Assembly: GCA_031426915.1 (NCBI GenBank)
Contig: JASJPB010000038.1
Span: 20,844 to 84,843, forward strand
Reading direction: 5' to 3'
DNA from: Sulfurimicrobium sp031426915
GTDB taxonomy: Bacteria; Pseudomonadota; Gammaproteobacteria; Burkholderiales; Sulfuricellaceae
Length of the DNA stretch: 64,000 bases
A program made the translations under genes and the position numbers. The notes beneath the pieces were generated by a model, which did no database searches, was not told the origin of the DNA, and saw nothing but the letters and a program-made list of their open reading frames with translations. This document shows, in pieces, positions 35,527 to 43,562 of the stretch. How positions within the stretch are numbered: the first letter of the stretch is position 1; each line of letters starts with the position of its first letter.

Positions 35527-36627
35527 ATGTCGATCATCGACCACATCGTTGACGGTACGAATAAGCAACGCCCTCTATTAATCCGCTTACGGGAATCACC
35601 TAAACCCGTAATCATTTACGGTGCCGGTGTATACGCTTACGTGCTGAAGCGGTTTTTAGCCGCAAACGGCATCGCGGTTGTGGCCGTGATGGTGGATGCC
35701 GCCTATAAGTCCGAAGACACATTCATGGGGTTGAAGGTCACTACGACCGAGGAAACCATGAACCACCTTTCCGATTACCATGTGGTCGTAGGAATCACGA
35801 ATTACCCAACCTTCGTGGAAAAGCTGACAAAGCTGGGGGGCACTGAGATTCACGTCATTGACATTCCGGATTACCTCAACATGCCGAATGCCTTCATGGA
35901 CATGGATTTCGTGCAGAAGAACAGAGAACAATTTGACAAGGCGGCGGGACTTTTAGCTGACGACCTCTCCCGCAAGACCTATTTCGCGGCGATCAATACC
36001 AAAATAAACGAGAATCTAGACTACATCAGGCCGCATGTCCGGATGGATCATCTCTATTTTCCTTCGACGGAATTTCCCTTGCGTGAGGACGAGGTATTAC
36101 TCGATGTTGGCGGTTTTACGGGCGATACTATCCGCGAGTTCCACCTCATCACCAAAGGTCGGCACGGAAAGATCTACTCTCTCGAACCCTGCGATGAAAA
36201 CTACGAAAAATTGCTTGTGACGATTAAGACGCTCGGCCTTTCCAATGTCGTGCCCTTGAAGATTGGTGCCTGGGACGAAAAAAAAACCCTCTCGTTTTCG
36301 ACCAAGGAATTGCATATCGACAACCAGATCGCCTCCAATGGCACGCAACATATTGATGTTGATTCGATTGATTCGATCTTGGCCGGCCTAAGGCACCCTG
36401 TCACATTGATCAAGATGGATATTAATGGTTCCGAATATCGCGCTCTTTCGGGAGCGAGGGAGACCATTCGGCAAGATCGTCCCAGGATTGTGGTCAGGAT
36501 GCATCGAAAAGAGGATTATTTCCGCCTGCCGATTCTCCTGAATGAGCTGGCGCCAGACATCAAGCTCTATCTCAGGCAACGGAATTTCATGTCAATGATG
36601 CTGGTTCTCTATGGCATGTTCGACTGA
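35527..36627 (+). CDS. FkbM-family methyltransferase with N-terminal Rossmann domain
   Basis: 366 residues behind GGAGAG. Residues about 25-130 form a Rossmann-like domain (PVIIYGAGVYAYVLKRFL, VVAVMVDAAY, VVVGITNYPTFVEKLTKLG) like the N-terminus of PglD proteins. The C-terminal half is FkbM-like: VLLDVGGFTGDTIREF (motif I), YSLEPCDENYEKL, IDVDSIDSILAG and LIKMDINGSEYRAL. FkbM methyltransferases O-methylate sugars and polyketides. Convergent with copy 2 of the propeller protein. Confidence 0.87.
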   Translation: MSIIDHIVDGTNKQRPLLIRLRESPKPVIIYGAGVYAYVLKRFLAANGIAVVAVMVDAAYKSEDTFMGLKVTTTEETMNHLSDYHVVVGITNYPTFVEKLTKLGGTEIHVIDIPDYLNMPNAFMDMDFVQKNREQFDKAAGLLADDLSRKTYFAAINTKINENLDYIRPHVRMDHLYFPSTEFPLREDEVLLDVGGFTGDTIREFHLITKGRHGKIYSLEPCDENYEKLLVTIKTLGLSNVVPLKIGAWDEKKTLSFSTKELHIDNQIASNGTQHIDVDSIDSILAGLRHPVTLIKMDINGSEYRALSGARETIRQDRPRIVVRMHRKEDYFRLPILLNELAPDIKLYLRQRNFMSMMLVLYGMFD

Positions 36628-36727
36628 TGAATCATGTGCGATGTTGAAACCACTGATACAGCACCAACGGGGGCTGGTAAAGATGGCCGACCATTCGGTC
36701 CATCGCAATAATGCTACCTTAGCAAGG

Positions 36728-37687
36728 TCAATTTTCCAGCACCGCAAGCCCAAAACCATAGCGACCGAACTCGTTACCGTTATATAGCATGTACACTTTA
36801 CCATCGCATTCGAATACATGCGGGTAACACAGCATATCCGAGTCCCAATCGTCATCAGTCACATCGATACTCGGGAGAGTATCGTCTCGTATCCAATTTA
36901 CAAGGTCATCCGAGTAGGCGTGGCCAATTCGGTAGGCTCTATCCCTGTTTTTTCTAAAATCTGAAGCCTGCCGATAACAGAAGAACATGTGATTTCTGCC
37001 GGATATTTCTATCACAGTTGGTAAAGCCTGACATTCCTCCGTGCCCAATCGGCTCTCGATAATTTGATTCCCTTCCTCTTTCTCCCAGTTAATCCCATCA
37101 CTTGAAATCGCATGTCCAATTTTGTAGATTCGATCTGGCGATGCGCCATTTGTAGATTGCTTCCAGCCACTACCAAAGATGTACCACATATGAAATGTCC
37201 TTCCGTAAATCCTGACGAACGGATCAGCAATCAGACATGGCTCATGCAACGAAGCAGCTAGAACTGGCCCATCCCCGATCCGCTGGAAAGTAAGACCGTC
37301 ATCGCTGCTGATAGCGAGTCCGATTGCAGTGTCTACTGGCACGGATACTCTTCTGTTCACGCCGGATGTGTAGCCATATATCAAATCTCCGTGACGAACC
37401 ACATTCATGGGGAAAATACCATGCTCATCGAAACAGCCGAGCTTTCCCAGTTCAATGACCGTATGCGCGGACACCGCGATAATGTCACGAAGATTCTTTT
37501 TCATGTCAACAAAGGCTATGTGGCTCAGGTACTTCCCGTTTGCGCCATCCAACGAGCGTGTGGAAAAATAAATTCTTACAAAGTTGTCGAAAATAATTAC
37601 TTGGGGCGACTGTGCAAACTCGATGCAGCCACTAGGAAGGTTAAATTTTGTAGGATCGAAAATTTTCCCGAGTTTTTTCCATTTCAT
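36728..37687 (-). CDS. Five-bladed beta-propeller glycosidase-like protein (copy 2)
   Basis: 319 residues starting MKWKKLGKIFDPTKFNLPSG. Same length and clear homology with the protein at 34503: FDEHGIFP versus FDEFGIMP, AIGLAISSDDGLTFQRIGDG versus AIGMAVSRDGGKVFEKLGEG, WDSDMLCYPHV versus WDSQMMCYPQV, and NEFGRYGFGLA versus NGFGREGFGIA. The pair flanks the FkbM gene in opposite orientation. Last gene of the six-gene leftward operon starting at 49354; AT-rich codon use like its neighbour WbqC. Confidence 0.75.
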   Translation of the reverse strand: MKWKKLGKIFDPTKFNLPSGCIEFAQSPQVIIFDNFVRIYFSTRSLDGANGKYLSHIAFVDMKKNLRDIIAVSAHTVIELGKLGCFDEHGIFPMNVVRHGDLIYGYTSGVNRRVSVPVDTAIGLAISSDDGLTFQRIGDGPVLAASLHEPCLIADPFVRIYGRTFHMWYIFGSGWKQSTNGASPDRIYKIGHAISSDGINWEKEEGNQIIESRLGTEECQALPTVIEISGRNHMFFCYRQASDFRKNRDRAYRIGHAYSDDLVNWIRDDTLPSIDVTDDDWDSDMLCYPHVFECDGKVYMLYNGNEFGRYGFGLAVLEN

Positions 37688-37704
37688 AATTCTATGACAT
37701 ATCT

Positions 37705-38406
37705 TTATATTAATTCGTAACCTGATGCGAGATAGTCGCTGATGTCAGCTATGGAATTGAACATCATCACATCCACGATGGAAAGCCATGGGACGAACTC
37801 ATGATTAAATTGTTTGTACTCAAAAGCTTTTGTTTGAAGGAACTTGAGCCTGATTCCATAAGTGCTAAACTCCTCCTTCATATAAATCTTTTGGCCACCA
37901 ATTGCATTTACGTAAATATCGGCATCAACGTATTTGCAAAGAGCGATTACTTTATCCTTTCCGCGCAATGAATGGTCTATTTGAAGATCGGACGATATGA
38001 GAATTTCAGTACTAATTTCCAAATAGTCACAGGTTTCCCTGATTGAGTTGTAAATATAGCTAAATAGGTTGTTTTCATCCTGCAACACGATATTTTCTAC
38101 CAGTGGAAAAACCCGCTCAAAATACGGAGCGGGTTTATAGGCCTCTCGAAGCCGATTGAGAAGTTTAAATTTATTGAAATCAGCGGCTATCTCTCTGTTT
38201 TTTATAGTTAATAAGTCTGAGTCTTTTTTCAATGGGACAGAGAACAATTCATCTTTCCCGTTTTGCAAAAAGCGATTCCTATTGATCCAACCCTTTTTTG
38301 TGTACTGAATATTGTCATAAACAATAAATTGACTAACAGACTGGATTAACTGGAAATATCCAATATACGGAAGAAAATAAGGCTGCATGATGGCAATGGA
38401 TTTCAT
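37705..38406 (-). CDS. WbqC-like family protein
   Basis: 233 residues beginning MKSIAIMQPYFLPYIGYFQL, the hallmark start of the WbqC family, with FIVYDNIQYTKKGWINRNRF and a C-terminal FLQTKAFEYKQFNHEFVPWLSIVD segment. WbqC proteins occur in O-antigen and amino-sugar loci beside DegT aminotransferases; their reaction is not established in general. Start overlaps the DegT stop as ATGA. The gene is markedly AT-rich relative to the rest of the window, a sign of recent transfer. Confidence 0.9.
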   Translation of the reverse strand: MKSIAIMQPYFLPYIGYFQLIQSVSQFIVYDNIQYTKKGWINRNRFLQNGKDELFSVPLKKDSDLLTIKNREIAADFNKFKLLNRLREAYKPAPYFERVFPLVENIVLQDENNLFSYIYNSIRETCDYLEISTEILISSDLQIDHSLRGKDKVIALCKYVDADIYVNAIGGQKIYMKEEFSTYGIRLKFLQTKAFEYKQFNHEFVPWLSIVDVMMFNSIADISDYLASGYELI

Positions 38407-39533
38407 TCACCAGCTTTTCCCACAATTACTTGAAGAATAAAATCCACCTGCTCGCATGACAGCGCTGGATAAATCGGCAGGCAAATCACTTCACTCGCCG
38501 CCTTGCGCGCCACAGGCAAATTTGCATGTGCGGCTGAAGGCATGCCCCGATACATTGGAAAATCACTTATCAACGGGTAGAAGTATCGCCGCGCATAAAT
38601 GCCGTTATCCTGCAGTTCTTGATACAGCGCATCACGGCTAAGTGGATAGTCCGGCTGCACCAAAATCGGGAAATAAGCGTAGTTGGCCACCTTCTCGCCT
38701 GCAACCGACAGGCAATGGATACCCTTGACCCCGGCCAGGGCCTTCCGGTAACGGATATCGATGACTTTGCGTTTTTGCAGAGCCTCACCAATACCTTTTA
38801 GTTGCAACAAGCCCAAAGCGGCATTGATTTCGCTCATCTTGCCGTTGATTCCCGGGGCGACCACGGTCACCTCGTCCACGAAACCAAAGTTTTTCAGGTG
38901 ATCGATGTGCAGTTTGGTTTTCTCATCCGGGCAGATGATGGCCCCCCCCTCGAAAGTATTGAACACCTTGGTGGCATGAAAGCTCAGTACCGATAGATCA
39001 CCGTGATTGAGGACGCTGCCGCCATGGCATTGAACGCCAAAAGCATGTGCGGCATCGTAAATGACCTTCAATCCATAGTTATCGGCAATCTTCTGAATGC
39101 GTTCCACATCGCAGGGATGTCCGTAGCAGTGGACCGGCATGATGGCGGTAGTTTGCGGCGTGATAGCAGCCTCGATCTTGGCGGGATCGAGATTAAGTGT
39201 GCTCGGATCGATATCCACAAAGACTGGCTTGATACCATTCCACAACAAGGAGTGGGCGGTAGCCACGAAAGAATATGGCGTAGTAATGACTTCACCAGTG
39301 ATGCGCAGAGCTTGGAGGGCGGTAACAAGTGCAAGCGTACCGTTGGTAAACAGCGCAAGGTGCTTCACGCCCAGGTAATCGCACAATGCCTGTTCAAATA
39401 GCTGGTGAAACGGACCGCTATTGGTTAACCGTTTGTTTTCCCAGATTTGTTCCAGATAAGGAATAAATTCCTCCAATGGGGGCAAGAAAGGCTGCGTGAC
39501 ATAAATTGGCGGAATTTTTCGTGATTCCGTCAT
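38403..39533 (-). CDS. DegT/DnrJ/EryC1-family sugar aminotransferase
   Basis: PLP enzyme that converts keto sugars on nucleotide carriers to amino sugars. 376 residues with VIYDAAHAFG (Asp160 contacts the pyridine N), SFHATKVFNTFEGGAI with the Schiff-base Lys189, LFTNGTLALVTALQAL for phosphate binding and NGKMSEINAALGLLQL. The SFHATK-x-F-N-T/S-x-E-G-G form is common among VioA/FdtB-like enzymes. A 4-keto or 3-keto dTDP sugar is the probable substrate. Coupled to wbqC; the upstream OGT-like gene is 45 bases away on the same strand. Confidence 0.93.
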   Translation of the reverse strand: MTESRKIPPIYVTQPFLPPLEEFIPYLEQIWENKRLTNSGPFHQLFEQALCDYLGVKHLALFTNGTLALVTALQALRITGEVITTPYSFVATAHSLLWNGIKPVFVDIDPSTLNLDPAKIEAAITPQTTAIMPVHCYGHPCDVERIQKIADNYGLKVIYDAAHAFGVQCHGGSVLNHGDLSVLSFHATKVFNTFEGGAIICPDEKTKLHIDHLKNFGFVDEVTVVAPGINGKMSEINAALGLLQLKGIGEALQKRKVIDIRYRKALAGVKGIHCLSVAGEKVANYAYFPILVQPDYPLSRDALYQELQDNGIYARRYFYPLISDFPMYRGMPSAAHANLPVARKAASEVICLPIYPALSCEQVDFILQVIVGKAGE

Positions 39534-39578
39534 TTTCTGGTCCCCTGCATCGCACTGTAAATATTTTGCAATAACACT

Positions 39579-42500
39579 TCAAGTGACTCCGCCGGATGGT
39601 AACGCATAATTTCCCGCCACAGCAGGAGCAGACTCTGGCTGGGAAATCCCTCTGATTCCAAACCGGTAATAAAGCTTCTTCCGTGCCTCTACCTGACGGG
39701 ATGCCATAAGCAATAGCTGATGGGCCATGTGTGGCTTAAACCGCTCCTTCATCGAGCCATACTGGCTTGGTGACAGCTTTTCCAAAGCATCCATCACCTC
39801 CCCCATATAAATGGTATGGGCCAAATGGCCCTGCCAGATCCTTTCCTCGACGATTAATTGGTTCAGTTCCCCCTCTGCCCTAGCCAGGGCGATCGAAAGC
39901 GATCCTTGTTCTCCATGCACCCTGTACTTCATCAAAGGTTCATAAATCATTTCGCAGCCATCCAGCAACCCTCCATAGAAGGCAAGAGCAATATCCACCG
40001 TGCCCAAATGGCATGGCGGCGTATTGTGGCTGAATGGAAACAACTCATACACCTCTCGATCCAGGCCCATTCCCGCGCCGAAAACACAATCGTTAACACC
40101 ATTCAGCAATAGACTTTCCAAGGAACAATCCGGCATTTTTTCCGGGTCTCGGTAGTAGGAACCCAGGGACTGTGAATCCATGTCAATTTGCTCGGAATTG
40201 ACCGTCACAACAGACACCTTTTTGAAACGCCATACCTCAACCATTTTTTCGACCATCTGTGGATGCATCACATCATCACCACAGAACTGAATCACAAACC
40301 TGCCCGATGTTCTGCGAAAGCTGTCCACCCAGTTGATTCTGCCTAGCAGGCCAAGATTTTTCCGGTTCCTGACGAAGGTCACTTCATGGGGTCCGGCATA
40401 ATCCGCAAGGCATGACTCGATGATATCTGCTGTGCGGTCAACTGATCCATCATCCGCGATAATGATTTCCAGCGGCGAATAGCCTTGAGCGAGAACCGAT
40501 TCGACGCATTCCCGAATAAATTGCTCATGGTTGTAACTGCACACCGTAACCGAAACCAGTGGATTTTCTGTGCCGAAGTTTCTTGGCCTGCGCCGCAAGA
40601 TGGAAGGAAGAATGACCGGCGCACTCGCGCCCAGGGAAACCCGATCAAGCAATGCCAGCGCAGCCGGATCGTTCGGATTGCCATCCAGTGCCTGAATCAG
40701 CAGATCAATCGCCCCTTGGGCATTACCCTGACCAAGAGCATCCGCGGCATAACGACACAACTCCTCGCACATGCCCCTCTCATTTCCCTCTCCAGCCCTG
40801 AGAAGGAGAAGATCGTTTGCCAATCTGTTTTTGCCACAACTGATGGCTAATTTTCCCAATGTTTTCAGCACTTCGTCGTCAACCGGGTTGCGCTCGAAAC
40901 GACGCCATAGCTCAACAGCGGAAAACAGCACGGAATCGCCAACCGCCTCCAACCTGGTATCGACATGCTGATGTCGCATACCATCCAGTAAGGCCGGGAG
41001 CCGGACAAAATCCAGTTCATCTCCTTGAACATGACACCACTTCTGCCACATTTCACGGTAGCGCAATTCGACCAGACGGACATAAATATCTGGGTTGCCC
41101 AACGGGGAGGCAAAAATCCGACCACGCAGGGTCTTCCGAAGGATGGCCAGTTCCCTGACATTTCCAGCCTTGGCGCAGGCAATTGCCAGGTACGCATCGG
41201 AAGATTCCGCGACCCATTCCTCCAGGCCGGCGGCGTCAAGAATCGCCGAAGTAATGCGCTTGCCCAGGGTATTCCCCTTCATGCACACTACCGGAACGCC
41301 CATCCACATTGCATCGAGGGTTGTCACCCCTCCTCCCATTGGAAATGGATCAAGGGCGATATCAACCTTCTCGTAGGCCTTGAGATGGTCGTACCACATT
41401 GATCTGCCCAAAAACTCGACCCTGTTCGCATCGACCCCCTGTGCCTGGAATACCTGGCGCACATGCTGGATTTTCTCTGCGTCGTTCCATCCCTTGTCCT
41501 TGAGGATCAATCTGGATGCAGGTACACAGGCCAACAGCTTGGCCCACAATACCAATACCTCGTCCGAAATTTTCACCATACGGTTAAAACAACCGAAAGT
41601 GACATGGCCATTGAGCGCTGCCGGCGATAGCGCGACACTCGGAGCGTCATCCGGGCACCAGTAAGAAAGCTGGCAAGGAAGATCGACAACCTTTTCGACA
41701 TACAACGCTCGTTCGTCATCGGGAATGCTCACCGGATCGCTGAACAGATAGTCCATTTCAGGCATACCGGTGCCATTGGCGTGACCCCACGCCGACACCT
41801 GGATGGGGGCCGGCTTGTAGGCATAGATGGGAAGTCGGTTTGCTCCGGCGTGACCGAATAGATCCACCAGGATGTCGACCCCATCATCCCTTATTCGTCT
41901 TGCTGCCTCTTCATCGCTCATTCCGCTGACATCGCACCATCCCTCGACATTCGACTGGATGCGATGACTCAGGTCATCCTCGACATGGAAATTTGAATAG
42001 CAATACACCTCGAACCGGGCCTTATCGTAATGAAGCAACATCGGAACGAATGCATATGCGCTCGCATTACGGAAAAAGCGGCCGGGGATATAACCAATAC
42101 GGATTTTACGTTGTGAGTCAGCGGGAATGGAATGTGGAAAACGACCAGGATGTTTGGGCTTTACATATCGTTCATACCAGGAACGTCGCTCAGCTTGCTG
42201 CAATGCAGCATCCGCTGAAGGATCGAAGTCGGTGGTATATGCGAGCACGCTCTGCAAATGGGCTGCATCCGGCATGAGTTCCAAAGATCGCCGGATGCAG
42301 CCAATGGTCGAAGCTATATCCAGCGATGAATTCTCAAAAAGGTCAATCAGTCCTTGGTTTGCTGCGGCAAGGTTGGGGTTGCAAAACAGCGCCTGTTGAT
42401 AAAACTGAACTGATTCCTCAATCCTTTTTGTTTTCTGTAACAAGTAGGCCAGGTTGTAATATGCCACCGCCAAACCCGGGTCAAGCATCACGGCTTTTCT

Positions 42501-43562
42501 CAGAAAAGACTCGGCTGCTTCATGCTCACCCAGCTCCAGATAGGCCATTCCCAGATTATTAGCCATCTCTGCGCTAATCTCTTCCGGATTGGCCTGGAGT
42601 TGCACCGCTTTCTTGAATACTTTCAATGATTTGGCCACCAGGCTGTTTTTCTTTTCTCCCTCGGTGAAACCCATGCTGAATTCTTTGAGAGCGACCCCCA
42701 GCGATAACTGAACTTCAAAGTTTTCAGGCAGAAGTTCTGCCAGCCGCTGATAGCACGGCACGGCCTTTTCAAGTTTTTTCTGCGCTTGATACAGCTTTCC
42801 GGCCAAAAACAAGATATCGGCGCCCGGCTCTCCTTGATCGAATGTACTTTCCAGCCAGGACACCGCCTCATCGAGCCGGCCCTGCCGATAGAGCAGGTCG
42901 GTAACGTTTACAAGCGCAGTATGATCATGCGGCAAAAGGGAAACCACACGGCGAAAACAGTTCTCGCTATCGGCCAGTCTCCCTTGCTGCACCAGTATCT
43001 CGCCCAGATTCTTCAGCGCTGGAATAAATTCCGGCGCAAGCGCCAATGCTCTGCGACAACCGTCCTCTGCCTTGCTCAGATCGTTCTGCTGTTTGAATGC
43101 AGTCGCCAGACCATTCCATGCCTTGACGTAATTCGGGCGCAACCTGACCGCTTCCTGGTAAGCGCCAATAGCTTCATCTTTCCGCCCTTTTGCAAGAAAA
43201 ACGTTGCCGAGATTGTTCTGTGCTTCAGGATAATCCGACCGTAGTTTGATCGCATGAAGGTAACAATCGAGCGCATCATCCAGCTTGCCATCCTCTTCGT
43301 ACGCGACCCCCAGGCTATTGTGAAACTCGGGAGCCCCCGGATTGGCCCGAATAGCCTGCTGAATGTGTTCTTCTGCCAAGGAGTAGCGTTTTTGATCCGA
43401 GTATAAAAGCCCCAGCAAATGCAAAGCGTCTGGCTGCCCGGGCTCAGACTTGAGAACGAGCCGATACAATTCCTCTGCCTGTGCCAGTTCGCCCTGCTGC
43501 TGGTGCCGCAACGCTTTTTGCAGCACTTCCCCCAAGGAAAGATTGTGTTTTTTATCGCTCAT
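39579..43562 (-). CDS. Giant TPR + O-GlcNAc-transferase-like + GT2 protein
   Basis: 1327 residues. About 1-450: some ten TPR units (for example AEELYRLVLKSEPGQPDALH, AIKLRSDYPEAQNNLGNVFL). About 485-870: a GT41 (SPINDLY/OGT-like) catalytic domain with APIQVSAWGHANGTGMPEMD, GHVTFGCFNRMVKIS and DPFPMGGGVTTLDAMWMGVP. About 1020-1327: a GT2 domain, SVTVCSYNHEQFIRECVESV, IIIADDGSVDRTADII, FCGDDVMHPQM. The OGT entry motif reads RIGYIPGRFFRNASAYAF, where the sister protein has RIGYVSADFRMHSAAYAF, so the D-F-R-x-H element is lost. Its start overlaps the next gene upstream as ATGA. Likely a protein O-glycosyltransferase plus a chain-extending domain, if the first is still active. Confidence 0.88.
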   Translation of the reverse strand: MSDKKHNLSLGEVLQKALRHQQQGELAQAEELYRLVLKSEPGQPDALHLLGLLYSDQKRYSLAEEHIQQAIRANPGAPEFHNSLGVAYEEDGKLDDALDCYLHAIKLRSDYPEAQNNLGNVFLAKGRKDEAIGAYQEAVRLRPNYVKAWNGLATAFKQQNDLSKAEDGCRRALALAPEFIPALKNLGEILVQQGRLADSENCFRRVVSLLPHDHTALVNVTDLLYRQGRLDEAVSWLESTFDQGEPGADILFLAGKLYQAQKKLEKAVPCYQRLAELLPENFEVQLSLGVALKEFSMGFTEGEKKNSLVAKSLKVFKKAVQLQANPEEISAEMANNLGMAYLELGEHEAAESFLRKAVMLDPGLAVAYYNLAYLLQKTKRIEESVQFYQQALFCNPNLAAANQGLIDLFENSSLDIASTIGCIRRSLELMPDAAHLQSVLAYTTDFDPSADAALQQAERRSWYERYVKPKHPGRFPHSIPADSQRKIRIGYIPGRFFRNASAYAFVPMLLHYDKARFEVYCYSNFHVEDDLSHRIQSNVEGWCDVSGMSDEEAARRIRDDGVDILVDLFGHAGANRLPIYAYKPAPIQVSAWGHANGTGMPEMDYLFSDPVSIPDDERALYVEKVVDLPCQLSYWCPDDAPSVALSPAALNGHVTFGCFNRMVKISDEVLVLWAKLLACVPASRLILKDKGWNDAEKIQHVRQVFQAQGVDANRVEFLGRSMWYDHLKAYEKVDIALDPFPMGGGVTTLDAMWMGVPVVCMKGNTLGKRITSAILDAAGLEEWVAESSDAYLAIACAKAGNVRELAILRKTLRGRIFASPLGNPDIYVRLVELRYREMWQKWCHVQGDELDFVRLPALLDGMRHQHVDTRLEAVGDSVLFSAVELWRRFERNPVDDEVLKTLGKLAISCGKNRLANDLLLLRAGEGNERGMCEELCRYAADALGQGNAQGAIDLLIQALDGNPNDPAALALLDRVSLGASAPVILPSILRRRPRNFGTENPLVSVTVCSYNHEQFIRECVESVLAQGYSPLEIIIADDGSVDRTADIIESCLADYAGPHEVTFVRNRKNLGLLGRINWVDSFRRTSGRFVIQFCGDDVMHPQMVEKMVEVWRFKKVSVVTVNSEQIDMDSQSLGSYYRDPEKMPDCSLESLLLNGVNDCVFGAGMGLDREVYELFPFSHNTPPCHLGTVDIALAFYGGLLDGCEMIYEPLMKYRVHGEQGSLSIALARAEGELNQLIVEERIWQGHLAHTIYMGEVMDALEKLSPSQYGSMKERFKPHMAHQLLLMASRQVEARKKLYYRFGIRGISQPESAPAVAGNYALPSGGVT

